Source: Endozoicomonas sp. 8E
GTDB lineage: Bacteria > Pseudomonadota > Gammaproteobacteria > Pseudomonadales > Endozoicomonadaceae
NCBI RefSeq assembly: GCF_032883915.1
Contig: NZ_CP120717.1
Span: 2,921,697-2,985,696 of the forward strand
DNA: 64,000 nucleotides
Reading direction: 5' to 3'
Shown here: piece by piece, positions 15,001 through 21,300 of the stretch
Numbering within the stretch: the stretch's first letter is position 1
How the letters are laid out: every line of letters starts with the position of its first letter
The notes under the pieces: generated by a model
Database searches by the model: none
Told to the model about the DNA's origin: nothing
Seen by the model: only the letters and a program-made list of their open reading frames with translations
Program-made: the position numbers and the translations under genes

Positions 15001-18000
15001 CAGAGGGTTATCTGCAAACCGGAGTTTGCATTGGCTGCAATCCATAACCGGATACGGTTCAGCTCCCCGACGGTTGGGCCAATGCTGACAAAATGCAATT
15101 TTTCAGGGACTGGCTCAATGGTGGCATCTAACCAGCGATGGAAGTTTGTAGCCAGTTCCGCAAATTTTTTGGCAGTTTCCCTTTCCATCAGGGGATCCCC
15201 GACCAGGGCCATGAGTTTTTCGTAGACTTTTACTACTGAAGCAAAGGTTGATGGAGCATTCACACGACGATGGTTATCAAGCTCCGTAAAAGCCTCCAGC
15301 AGATTTTCAAAACGTTTGTTCAGGTCTGCATTCGCGGAGCGTTGATAGTATAATAACGGTGCAAATTTCTGATCGAACGCCTTGGCGTCAGGAATCAATT
15401 TGTCAATTAATTTCAGGTCCTGACCTTCAACAGGATCAGGATCGGTATCGGAACGGCGAACTCTGCGCCCTGCCACCGGTTTGGTGATTGCAGGGTAGCG
15501 CCACAGGGAGGGAGGCAGCAGACGATCAGCTGCGGTCATTGTGCCAATGGAAGCCAGTTGCAGACGATAGCTGCCATTCCCGTAAGGCTCTGCTGTCAGT
15601 TCCAGATAACGCCCCAGAGAGCCGTGTCCGGTCACCGCCAGACGCACGGACTTTCCTGTATCTGTCGCTGTCGTTTGATTAAACCTTACCTGTACGGGCA
15701 GGGTTTCTCTGACCATCACCTGATGGGGGTTGATTACGGGTAACGGTCGTCTGTCTTGTCCAGGGTAGTGCCGTGGCAAACCAAGCACAGTACGAATCCG
15801 GTTTTTGGCCGCATTGGCATCTTCTTCTGGGGCCAGCCCAAGCGCTAGCCGAAATGCTTCCCCCAGCTGGTAAAAGAACGAAAGATGGCCTGACAACCAT
15901 CCGGAACCGTAGGGAAGGTCCCCTTCGTCCGGATCAAAATGGATGAGAGTGAAGGTGCCGTTATTGACTGTCTGGTTAACCGGGGCAAGATCATGGACGG
16001 TATCATTTTCTACACTATGACCGATAGGCAGGTAGCTCAGCGGGCCGGACTGACTGCCGGGGAATGCACCATTGCGTCCGGGGATAATCAAACTGACATA
16101 CTCCCCGGGAATCGTCCTGTTGCGCTCATCGGGGAGGACTTTCAGTAAATCTTGGTCGTGTATGTCGCCAAGGGTTTCAGGTTTTACACGAGTCGTCAGG
16201 TTACCCGGCAGCATCCGTAACTCGTCGGTATTGTTCAACCGGTGTCTGAACAGGTCGCTGGCATCCACCAGTTGGCGCAGGTCACTGGCGAGGGTCTGGT
16301 TACTGGAACTGGCCAGGTAGTCCGGTGTCAGGTAAACCCCTATCCAGTCACCCAGAGCCTTTAAGGTAAGGAATTTACCCCGAACGCTGCTGCTGGAGGT
16401 GTTGTCAAAGGGCGGCGCCTGCTCAGGCTCGGCCAGGCCATCGTATTCATCCTGTTGAGCCTCGTCATTTTTTTTCAGTCGCCGAAGGTTTGCCAGGGCC
16501 GGATTGTCGGGGTCTCTGGCGCTCAGCCAGTCCAGACTGTCAGCAAGCGCTCTGCGGAAAAACCATTGTTCACTGCGCAGTGGTTGTTCGTTGTAAACCA
16601 CCACGATGGCCCTGAGCAGATCGGCCATTTCACCGGTTGTGCGATTACTCTTCGGTGACGGTTGCCAGTCTCCCATAACGTTGGCAAGTGCTGGCGCCAG
16701 CCCGTCACCCTGATAAAGTTCGTGGACAGCATCAACAAAATCACGGGCCGTACCACCCCGTTTCCTGAGGTTGTGGCGTTGGCCTGATACCAGTCGCTGG
16801 TAGAGATCACCGGACTGTGGTGGCCATTGCCGGGCCTGATAACGTTCATCAAGCTCATAGTGCGGTTGCAGCGCTTCCAGTCTGTTGCCAGTGATCCCCC
16901 AGAGTTGTTCAATACCGGCCACAGCCACGGCACTGTCCGCCAGGGTTTTTCGCCATGCAGGCACCAGCAGGGATGACAGTCCGTGCCCAAGAGCTTCGTC
17001 AGAGTGCCGGGAAAGATCGGCGACTCCCAGACGAATCATTGGTTGACTGTCGTTTATTAAGCTTGCGTCACTGTCAATAAATAATCGGTTGGACTCTGCC
17101 TTGATAAGAGGGGGTTTGTGATCCGGCTCTGGGCCACTGGTAACCTGAAGTCCGCGAAGAAAGGCCTGCAACTGTCTGTTAAAACCACCGTATAGAAACA
17201 GTCCTGCCAATTTCTCAAGGTCAAAAACCAGTCGCTGGAGCGTTTGTGCCGGATACTTGTAACCGAGGGAACGATAGCCTTCCACATCAAGTTTTATGTC
17301 GACCAGCTGCAGTGGCGGAGCCGCGTCGCCCTGAGGGTATACCCTGATAGCTATTTCCGTTCCGTTTACGTGGGTGCAGTAACCTTTGCCAAAGGCGGGA
17401 CAGGTTATTGTCTCGTCGATGCGCAAAAGGGGCGCGACGGGCGTGGATGCAAAATAATTGTCAGGCACTGATCTGGTGACATTGTCTGATGAGGGGATCG
17501 CCTCGTTCTTGAGCCAGGCAAGTGTTTGATCAAGGTTGTTTTTCGAATGCCAGTGCCTGGCTCGCAGTTCGACACTTAGAGGGGTTGGCGGCTTCTCAGG
17601 GTTTTGTGGGGCATTGAACAGATCGGGAAGCAAAGACTCCAGCCAGAAGAGTGAAGCCGGGGGGACTTTCTGATTCAACCATTTGGCAGCCAGCGTTTCA
17701 GAGATAAAGTCGAGCTGTGTTTGAGTGGCTATAGCAGAAACCACGTCATCAGTCTGGCTGATGGGAGAGGGGATTAAACCACCACCACTTTCTGTGGAAC
17801 CATTCTGGCGCGCCTGAAATTCTGACCAGAAGTTATTGGGATCACAGGCTTCATAAACGACCATTGCCATGTTGTTCAGCAAGCTGGCAACGAGTCGGTC
17901 AGTTTCGGGAGCATCGGCTATACCGGCAGCTTTGCCCGAAGCCTGGGGCAATAATGACGGATTGATGATCGATTGCCCGATTAACAATGTGACGCCATCG

Positions 18001-18311
18001 TCGTCATAATAAATATTCCGATCCGGCAAGTCTGAGTCAGACAGGATAATGCTGATATTCCGATGTATGTGGTGCGGGAAAAAACCGGACTGCTCGATTA
18101 ACCAGAAGGCTCTGTCAATAGCTGCCTTGACAGTACGGATGTGCGCTGGCGTGGCAAAAGCCGACCCGGGGCTGGCCCGACCCATTGACAGCCTGATGGT
18201 AAACGTATCTGTATTAACAATGGCCGAGTAAAACCAGTCATCGCTGGTCTTGAGCCACTGACTCCGGAGAGCAGGATTGAGAGGATTTGTATCAGTTGCA
18301 TTGGTAGGCAT
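1..18311 (-). CDS. Toxin A: giant TcdA/TcdB-like glycosylating toxin with two glycosyltransferase-protease modules (3' end outside window)
   Basis: One frame stays open from an ATG at 18309-18311 to the left edge, at least 6,103 codons. Motifs at 15450, 14511, 13533, 12222, 11202, 11040, 7758 and 3 all lie in this frame. An in-frame TGA at 18327-18329 and GGAGA about 9 nt before the ATG fix the start. Layout by residue: unknown N-terminus (1-940); polybasic site RRVRR|S (about 949-954); degenerate glycosyltransferase (about 1065-1500); degenerate C80-like protease fold (about 1560-1690); intact TcdB-type glycosyltransferase (about 1830-2270) with W1838, D2012-x-x-R2015 and D2028-V-D2030; intact C80 cysteine protease with H2370 in GHG and C2424; then about 3,600 residues with helical repeats and an amidoligase-like segment. 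By family knowledge, the enzyme would sugar-modify a host GTPase-type target after InsP6-triggered self-cleavage; target and sugar are unknown. It lies 30 nt after toxin B and is probably co-transcribed with it. No pore domain was recognised in the visible part. Confidence 0.9.
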   Translation of the reverse strand, partial: MPTNATDTNPLNPALRSQWLKTSDDWFYSAIVNTDTFTIRLSMGRASPGSAFATPAHIRTVKAAIDRAFWLIEQSGFFPHHIHRNISIILSDSDLPDRNIYYDDDGVTLLIGQSIINPSLLPQASGKAAGIADAPETDRLVASLLNNMAMVVYEACDPNNFWSEFQARQNGSTESGGGLIPSPISQTDDVVSAIATQTQLDFISETLAAKWLNQKVPPASLFWLESLLPDLFNAPQNPEKPPTPLSVELRARHWHSKNNLDQTLAWLKNEAIPSSDNVTRSVPDNYFASTPVAPLLRIDETITCPAFGKGYCTHVNGTEIAIRVYPQGDAAPPLQLVDIKLDVEGYRSLGYKYPAQTLQRLVFDLEKLAGLFLYGGFNRQLQAFLRGLQVTSGPEPDHKPPLIKAESNRLFIDSDASLINDSQPMIRLGVADLSRHSDEALGHGLSSLLVPAWRKTLADSAVAVAGIEQLWGITGNRLEALQPHYELDERYQARQWPPQSGDLYQRLVSGQRHNLRKRGGTARDFVDAVHELYQGDGLAPALANVMGDWQPSPKSNRTTGEMADLLRAIVVVYNEQPLRSEQWFFRRALADSLDWLSARDPDNPALANLRRLKKNDEAQQDEYDGLAEPEQAPPFDNTSSSSVRGKFLTLKALGDWIGVYLTPDYLASSSNQTLASDLRQLVDASDLFRHRLNNTDELRMLPGNLTTRVKPETLGDIHDQDLLKVLPDERNRTIPGEYVSLIIPGRNGAFPGSQSGPLSYLPIGHSVENDTVHDLAPVNQTVNNGTFTLIHFDPDEGDLPYGSGWLSGHLSFFYQLGEAFRLALGLAPEEDANAAKNRIRTVLGLPRHYPGQDRRPLPVINPHQVMVRETLPVQVRFNQTTATDTGKSVRLAVTGHGSLGRYLELTAEPYGNGSYRLQLASIGTMTAADRLLPPSLWRYPAITKPVAGRRVRRSDTDPDPVEGQDLKLIDKLIPDAKAFDQKFAPLLYYQRSANADLNKRFENLLEAFTELDNHRRVNAPSTFASVVKVYEKLMALVGDPLMERETAKKFAELATNFHRWLDATIEPVPEKLHFVSIGPTVGELNRIRLWIAANANSGLQITLWYDQHAMLTALLSEALKKAVTSQLTSGSGAGDPSNFESDLMKAFLKLQDQAWQSIESDMKQGRGFDLAVKNFLVGHLNHKSSDIDKKKAQMMKSYRAFKKKIESSYSGVTFSYGDIDEVWTVAYGEKGEEAKNYYRRELGLRGHLSAACTLVKTRVIRALGGVYSETSLSPAINEDLFRDIDYSGVSKTDRSRVKRVQIQLVIQQLGKEFLPDDQDPAIEKKISDDLAWFGEKYSRLKKDIKRRLANSDPSQLFAPLGDVKVIPSEIYLPSKAVPSSFFAALPGSPTMQMVQNRLLTAYQTIDHYQLSGVTDWKTTQDKKTFISKKKEGSPYLAFYRLGGMELTHSYRILSSNEALVKSNSKMGWTGSHRNSLDVLRLSAREHFTLSSEGLAAWDHEIEIAIDTDPQSRSQYSRQLVIQMEPGDDSPIARASRYLFSRYNNRQAAGSYHSTRWLVAANNDWSDGETGAKVNKVDIGKFLDSESRIHVVGLGDSGSGKFTLSGQTALELSKKINELTADTPVKTINLVGSGIDDNGLVSDYLKETLKTTKTSAVTARNGLLRVDIWGRLWVGLVSDTDPVTWSLADSSDKLKAHRKSDGGITVERWSEKETLAEGAIGLRKLSSVLSQESGLLSPVNPDDLVPTLAMFERRLKPGLLSVLKSSDLESLEKKIARFDELRQAESGSALEKYMLVYRMQSTLPRILSGESAASHLASATNQYLLDALVEVPRQLNFIWIGRLNEGVKAYLKVWVKMIPSWSQTLWYDPQAFLAPVLAREIQRTVAAEKVPELLKGERAKDDFLTRLYHLQDQAYSTIKKGIARGKTFDDMAKIFLVNHLGMDRGELAQIQRQTLSEFTDFAKELTGLRGNAGSGGFTLADINQLWQSGKGASTKVWYVKELALRKVFAAAADLARVVILEETGGVYLDVDTLPSFNENLFKHIKIPEEISSAGKQGYLINYMIMEFLGEPGPEQLFVNRRPDPEILNQLNMLKEKYPAFFQAVRETIVNHNKEPLFIFPDSIKVIPDSLEIALEFKAIVHPNNNFMIAPQDSQVLGVVKQEMIRRQQLIEHLNIDDPVKFADSDSDEMRQTIAEEFGISRSATDRLVKYRSDGILYGSGSTLQLSGPGLIVNIIKKCLTYFLAEDKHLGQKSNSYFTQINPLARIDLVGFDTDEASSSWVTSADKTQRYTLIAEGDSQYVNQIILQLGNSDNEAKASSYLRDKYLPDFSRLIRLEPDGTLVDPKTGHAIEPGILQVGFLTDDTRIIVVGHGTKLQDKKTGFSKFLHKAGSDKFLLGGKTARQLAEVLGRITGERFVKTVSLVGCGADASGEHYPVEQFARKLFAEIRTRRITVRNTLVAVDDLGRKWTGTLPAEGDVLWSQSDHRVKLVLEKDKQGQLMARQLPVAEGLVKKLRNLPALPPGRDYAYLGKNDRHFNQARDLLLTTIIEYNGGQQNNGGQNNGGQSLFRLIEDYNLRLQQVTRDHFSPYRLMPLPVADAELPFAQAGAPRKLHLSAFVRVDSIGDPFSGVGLLAYGNPFAQENFFRTQQAGYLLARQVASPPSDAITTLFTRLLLGSLQDIVAPGGHDIDPFRVSSPDLLVSVLGKDDLFALYAQELRNGFSELARQYVKTLRKLSGDFLAEKPAEKKAPRLNAWKRREQRKLFQKSLSLGVKKRLMRQPDGTVSFTDPVSLFDRAAFEGDTPGKYLPVVTSPSGEAYALVSVPEINSAFFPDNLRDILFMLQSSGPLGQRNAQTLIKTIESAYSHRSPSLAEQWLDEKMARLPLADVVTLANEIDHFDTEHRAAQSLMRKLLSRLVASVVTTLENGDKPNRQQKLLITELSNRLPDDDSGFRVLLPENREHRAYLDPSLPLDEDHHSSSRTFLGAHSPFSISAIDHNAYRFQLRELEQLYGLPKELEGVLRYINKPNVFIDSLLSWRKWQTENGLETITPLVDIRLEPYLLIPDSQVVIRRWEKNEPAVIQVGLSSERPRSSDSPLARVMTQSYGLALLLQLQAKQAPHFVITRAMEIWETDYPRSPAGRYGFSNGLKLRRLPTDSDPVYQVLVANSNDHDLKFARGTVDDCHRALAVLFREERLARSVRAVINYLKIKPESSVDAFVQGLVKIHTDYWQQMQDSSLRSALELQSADYRMLKTRISSSCLPTEDKGRLLSDLGSMQNPPDTGPNTGRSSSYFHGQAIKAGSPGILREVPLAFYGDEGARSQIAILFSAQYIRDILKNDAPSNEMHSVQDRIIRTLRIFKRTFKYEDFSKTLKKIRSQTFGNLKTLVNQGVIDGPAGRGSERVKIPDSVRLLLVITPPGSLGITQPEPVLVGNAGCVLKIDPSQYVTEGKMRVEQYHILSSLIARYIVAANRLEGIDSNSETLRKNILHEIGIDDIAILQRDAKVPIRKDTRGGRIGLEIEFDRTTVAIESRQPLAFTEYISSKLLNPVYPDLVVSSEESGDRSIIEIITGPKPLSDYMDASSAVFRATNMLADILANLPESGYTVDDITQEFNAKLLGNNPTDDLEKYRLGTNDRVNPEVSLPAELKGKPLPYHVQVNIGVDLRGIGDITSYVATLIVPRRSDLLRRVFELSQYQASVISERLGLNSDLLNSMFTTHLFSQALDSSTKKFDRDKEGLKDSPVTQLEGLLRLGTADFLMTVISDLDAEQLKSAIRDYSWQAFASLMQATVDNLAEAGSLAEGTGRQWIAPEKPLQARLKSLFIDTLDYRIKYGRMPLPPSETRFIQLPQGKDQETTVDVGSTSASRQPVTRYDSGNGEIRYLGTVEVREPWPALKKMGFEPPGTATATVIKSVQNPELLGADPDVDGIFFRRAQSLLTTDIPSRHYRDWIKQSILNRLGQLDRAKLEHVTRSFFDYQEAVRDRFGQDTLGRLLLTANLRSMTGGRSGSSWDTLAQLQKMVSVDFNLQRVTSWDHQLPATTTDSEALLVARWQELARFNLPATVYRLLDLFSGHQDFIKAVLESGKAVSGNGMSLGRLCREIIITLNSESYLYQSHLDSHPLSLTVGIKDTAFDNRGAIATGKLFATALLNHPNVVALGQTQTELRAIWGLSAITTGRSYGLNTELVLASVPDQKDALYTRFVDGISRTDHNWQFAFGSVGDFARVLYFLSARHDQGRLKQAVERVLSYHRQHPKVSLDTFASALVKTHRNLPDERAGLVLREAIGKEGCTYLQQALTKKKASVVAGLNTMIWVRDIDQFYSNRHLYKGLNDIEINKVTWVDVTPAYFRYGGTEHLLLIDSLQDFLATPLGKDYLKRYKNDPVAFQTLMIDAPEAGSGKQQIVVSLSRTGKRVVINPDADAIQKTRLSNLIPVFTALVQSGYVLTGSSQPDPLDVEEIEKRVRQQMGLAPLVQLANIENLTPKEDSASDRIVLEKTYTIDKPAIPEGLLARSPTVVNGSPLFTLKWLGADSQPGLQLITAPLSLDELSRHQPLLDAAFQALDKTISTLSGPVKNRDLVWTFHEQLANTEPVKKDNALGRLIFEKITYTVHRPTGSHILTYQSPIKIGDTPLTTLKWLGPGLYPGLQLVTPPLSLSHQTANKDKLEAAFYAVDKIISTQPQPLNARLFHAAFDVYFKHRQPPFVEDPKTIWQTKITGKADTGIILRLASGNLDKTLTPALLAVTDSPERERLLTSLQAATRFVNAVAPASGGNEVNAQLRSLFTLLLFRLSSDDLPGKALFPGVRLADYIHTYLSNSAVTTLSHYINRVGLQKVTDNLVTDLAQQAARTPDPQAGDRIKDLLGTALDYRLANGVGLLPDTLPDTYSLPLADDGKYRELWTGLMSEHGTTRRVSRDTDGHYLLDAALSLESSSVEQLSQSDKLTGPLKLALKPDSLGRDQEVTRVFLKMAMSGVDTANWPWFSRRFSSLPELRRFSVVAALDQYRSSHPEADVRRLARAFTKTQLGVINEQFIQGDNPETPAMFRIKSLESLSGESTLTTEDGSKVHFHAGSLLPVTHKKAPSPDPQLMLLRGSHSDRFPGSFLDTRHSSRLYRQAFRHDQLAPSRFRDDIERLIKIFSRLGPESFRQRLQQRQPLDLSAGRPVHWRLNPHIFAQTSWLRVTDTAVIIELGMKENPRLTLWSFDTVVDRFYALALAKSVEAVDAALFQSGWPKEAGRLAQLGDAIGFDAAQQWVSLPALNQANTLYTLLADNNREAIERQFGPIGSPASEKDFKQAVMWLFTRKSELLTLSFDRVCDYIQTHRDDPDIETFARALFEFDQKLSTDDRYLFRGMLTQQQVEWLSDVLAYQDPNQRELINFISTLKITLSSQAPVTDAAGFGPSTYRLVHSESGLKVVVIKGPDASGQKRCRRGVGGCGTRLLLAGNLADRPLLDIDKKDISNTDTGKPYYPVEFLTYQGKLHRVLSRSDSDITATPLGDEVSLHDSIHDSDGSRFERVIPATGVTTTSVAVRRSSGEIFQLSSKDDDHYRAIRLQTEDRLLAAYDSSGKTLIPVLEKNDHGQTVYGLKLDNAASDTNGLFKLNPAEPLEDQLAAARRENHRLSADSSELRTLTGTDDRIAVILTADYRPGQSLANQAERLLSELRVFIASSAGQRLVNALGFPDSFIKPASMTELDTKLLSGMKPPDPLRLVIRLDKQALADRVIPYRPGGSGDTSGNRLVVLQVDPAVLDGQRHSTSHYLGALASVLKDFCRAALASTDQANSPAIAMTWLQGKKITGTRTLLQLENQLRKQFDLLTVQTKASAPAPVQVVTAAGGITTVKTGQQVRIAYKAIAEPLSGFDQLVGDRETRLLFQRVQYFCNQRVDQLPDAGRSRLGNLRSLLTQVAWSGLVSGGMVTSQLALLADPADVVMAILDAKELKALAGIDDLAGHLEGVLSDALKDRRGSTLTATKRQSLLTWLSRAETTLADALAVRNQWTGPGQLPLGEDSYDNVPVTVGSRKTLALTSTGRQKVSQLGDQHLIAIESRNGPLSAPAGDELTGLLALLRQESPDRQAVAALRTQLPWVPEAADPDYYRGAIERTLSPLS
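4285..4865 (-). repeat. Tandem internal domain repeat in toxin A
   Basis: Two successive copies of about 105-115 residues share F-E-K-x-x-Y-T, L-K-W-L-G, P-G-L-Q-L-[IV]-T-x-P-L-S-L and a following helix A-A-F-x-A-[LV]-D-K-x-I-S. They resemble a shortened form of the amidoligase-like segment upstream (E-I-I-T-G-P-K-P-L followed by a helix). Confidence 0.6.
7335..7780 (-). other. Amidoligase / glutamate-ligase-like segment in toxin A
   Basis: The segment reads IGLEIEFD (E3518, E3520), then IIEIITGP (E3566), then HVQVNIG (H3654). The order G-x-E-x-E, E-I-[IV]-T and H-x-x-V resembles the carboxylate-amine ligase / amidoligase superfamily (for example Pfam Amidoligase_2). The assignment rests on motif order only, so it is a hypothesis. 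Confidence 0.35.
11040..11204 (-). other. Intact C80 (CPD) autoprotease catalytic pair of toxin A
   Basis: IIIVGHGTKL carries H2370 (codon 11202-11204) and VSLVGCGAD carries C2424 (codon 11040-11042), followed by the strand TVRNTLVAVDDLGRKW. This is the His/Cys pair of the inositol-hexakisphosphate-activated C80 protease of TcdA/TcdB and MARTX toxins. It lies 342 residues after the DXD Asp (367 in TcdB), so the two domains are in the usual order. Confidence 0.87.
12222..12800 (-). other. Intact TcdB-type glycosyltransferase active-site block of toxin A
   Basis: The frame reads LNFIWIG (W1838), then ADLAR (D2012, R2015), then GGVYLDVDTLP (D2028, D2030). In TcdB the matching residues are W102, D270, R273, D286 and D288. 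The D-to-D spacing of 16 and the R-to-D spacing of 13 are identical, and the Trp-to-DXD distance is 190 here against 184. These residues bind the UDP-sugar and the metal ion, so this copy is predicted to be active. Confidence 0.88.
13413..15086 (-). other. Degenerate first glycosyltransferase-CPD module of toxin A
   Basis: This is a second, upstream copy of the same pair of folds. LHFVSIG has Ser1076 where Trp is expected. GGVYSETSLSP has E-T-S where D-x-D is expected, and the D-x-x-R helix reads T-L-V-K. The protease copy reads VVGLGDS (His to Leu1593) and LVGSGID (Cys to Ser1632). The fold appears kept while all key residues are lost, which suggests a scaffold or pseudoenzyme. Confidence 0.78.
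15450..15467 (-). other. Predicted furin-type cleavage site in toxin A
   Basis: The codons read R-R-V-R-R-S, matching the R-X-[K/R]-R|S furin consensus, just before the first glycosyltransferase fold. No cysteine pair flanks it, unlike the sites in B, C and D. Confidence 0.5.
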
Positions 18312-18341
18312 TTGGGAAGCTCTCCGTCACTAACAGATTGT

Positions 18342-21300
18342 TCAGCCCTGGCCTATCCTAGTTAAAGGTTGCGGAGTCGTCAGGTTTTGTATCATTCCCT
18401 GATTTGCCGATGGGATAAACGACGGGCTCTCGCCACTGGGATTGCCTGACAGGGCACTGAGGTCCTGAACCAGACGCTGGTAGTGTTGGTTGAGTTCCGT
18501 GTCATTCAGGCTTGTTCCTTCTGGCCGCTCACTCTTCGATCCAATGTCGTTTTTCTCACCTCCCGCCAGGCTGAACAGGTAATTCACCAGTCGTTGCCCC
18601 CTGCGAATGATCCTTTTCAGAAAGGTCACGGCTTCATTCTCTCCCCCGTCACTGTCGTCCATGGCTAACGTACTGTCATTCCTGTTGATCACAGCCATGG
18701 GGTTCAGGCTGACTTGTCCGCCTTTAAAATGCAGGCTGGCCAGCACGTCCGGTTTCACCAGCGCCAGCGTCTGGTTGGTGCCGGTATTGATGATCCTGAA
18801 GGTTTGGCTATCCAATGGAAGAGAATGGTTGCTGCGGGTGAGGTTGCTTTGCGCCTGCGGGTTACACTGGCTGAATGCTACCTGTTCCGGGGTCAGGTCG
18901 GTAAAGAACAGGGCAGTGCTGTTATCACCCGACAAACGTCGTAAATCTGCTTTTGACCCGGACGACAGCAGGATATAATGCTTGCCATGGCTGTCGATTG
19001 TGCGGGCCGGCCTGCACGCCCGCAGGTCATAGACGTCATTACCAACACCACCGGCCAGCGGGCGGGTCCAGTCAAGGAAGGCTTGCCACAGGCTGCTGTT
19101 GCCGTGGGTATCCAGCCTTCGGTTGTCACACCGGTCACCCCGGTTTGCCAGTACGTCTGGCCGTGCCGCGATGTTTCCCGAGGCTCCCAGCAACAGCAGG
19201 TCATGACCGCCCCATCCCCGGAGTGACCACTGTCGGGCGTCGGCGCCAAGGTACAGAATGTTATTGCGGCTATTGCCCCAGAGTCTCGCTGTCCCGTTGC
19301 CCATGCCGGATGAGCTGATCACGGCGGGTACAAACGGCCATGACTGGTAACCGCTGCCGGGTTCCGGTCCGCTTACCTGAACACTGCCCGGCTCCCAGCC
19401 CCACTGTCCTGTGCTGGTAATAAACACCTGACGTCTGACGTATGTGGAGTTCAGGGGCTCCAGTGTCAGTTTAATTCCGTCCATCGCCCGGTATGTGACG
19501 ATTTTTACTGGCCGGTCCCGCTGGATGTACAGGGGGTTGCTGGCTGTGGCGTTGATGAATCGGAGGCGCTCCTTCCTGACCAGGCTGCTCACCGTGAGTG
19601 GCAAGACGACTCCCTGGTCAGAGTCCATCACCCGTGCCGCCAGATCGGATAACGACAGCTCAAGGTCACTGAACACCAGGGTTGTGGGCTGCAGGAACCG
19701 GTCGTGCTGTCTGGCCCAGACCTGCTGAATCTCGATCTCGGCGCCGTTGCGGGTAAACCGGTTTTTCAGCATCAGGCTCTGACCCCAGCGTCTGGCATTG
19801 AAGAGGAAGGCCGGTGCATTCAGCACAATGAGGGTCTGTGCCCTGTCGAGATCGGCGGTGTTGTTTTCAGCCAGGCCGGGATGGATGAGGATCCGGGCAA
19901 AAAACGACAAGTCAGTCTCATCCAGTTCAATCACGTCGGACCCGCCCTGGCCCTCCACCATGACCCCGAACCGCTGTCGGGTACCGTTCCGGACAAAGGC
20001 TACCTGGTGGTTGCGGTAGTAGGTATCCAGCTGCAACGCTTTCAGTTTGATCTGGTCGGCTCGCGGGGTTCCTGACAGCAGCAGACCCTCGGCCGTCACA
20101 GCTACCTCGTTAAAGGTTCCCACGGGCTGGTAGCCTCTGAGGTTAACCCGGTACAGCGTTTGCTGATCCTTACTATAAACGACCGTAGCTGCTGAATGAC
20201 GGAACCAGTACCAGTGATGGTCTTTCATGACGGCCGAAGTTTGCCCAATCAGTTGCTGAACATTGTGTCCCTTGTCAGGCAGGCCGAACAACAGTCTCTG
20301 TTGGCCGTTAAACCGGCCCCGGTAATCTATCCAGGCTGTCTGGGTTGGGAGATAGCCTGAGCGCAGCCTGAGGTCGATCAGTCCGGTGTCGATCCGCTCT
20401 CGAATGCCCCGCGGCAGGGATCTCATGCCATGGTTGAAATCCTTCCGGGTCCTGAACATTCGGCTGTTGGAAGCTTCCCTGGGACCCATCTGGCTGAGGT
20501 CAAGGGCCACCAGGGCCAGACGTTTTCGGTTGGCCAGGTATTGGGCTTGTTGTGTCTGAATGCGCCATGCCTGTTCACTGGCTTCCCACTGGTAGCTGCC
20601 TGGCAATTCGGTGTCATGGGGCAGGGCGTAACTGCAGGGACCGGAGACCAGGGCGTTGAACTCGTTGGGCAACCCGGTCAGTGGAACGGCGGCAGCCTTG
20701 CCACAAAAGGGATGGCCTTTGGCGCCCTGGTCAGGCCGGAGGAAAAACTCGAAAGCTTCCTGTTTGCGGGTGTCCGATAGGGCGAGCAGCTGGCCGTCGT
20801 CGTTTACCATTACCTCAAACCGGTCCCCGGTGTTGGCCGCCAGCAGGGTGTCAGTGTCCGAGAAGTACCAGAGGTCCAACTTTCTGATCGCGCTTAGCAG
20901 GGGGTGCCGGGTCATCGGGGTGATCGGTTTCAGCGGCACCAGTCCCACCGTTGCCGAGAACCCCTCCCGGGCCTCTGCCACCAGGGTGCGCAACCGTTCC
21001 TTTAGCCCACCGATGAATGCCCGGGCACTGGCGGCGGTCCAGGCTGTGCCGGGGTGTCTCAGGGTCACTTTGTTGAAGACCTGGTTGACTAGCTGGCCAA
21101 GGTTCAGGCTGTCCATCACCACGCCGGATTGGGGGGTGAACCGGCGTACATTCAGGGTCTCGTTCGACTTGGCGACAGTCTGCCCGTTGGCCGTGACCTG
21201 CCAGTGCTCAAAGGGTCCTGACTCCACTGACAGGTTTTCGCTGACTACCCGGGTGTTGTCCCAGGCCTTGTCTGGTATCCACAGCCGGAAGCCATTGAAG

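Noticed and set aside
15615-15640. Another GHG motif (V-T-G-H-G-S) in toxin A
   Set aside because: It lies before the first glycosyltransferase fold and has no matching Cys strand or C80 context.
1-18300. Many short plus-strand ORFs across the toxin A region
   Set aside because: They are antisense shadows of a continuous GC-rich minus-strand coding frame and show no start signals or families.
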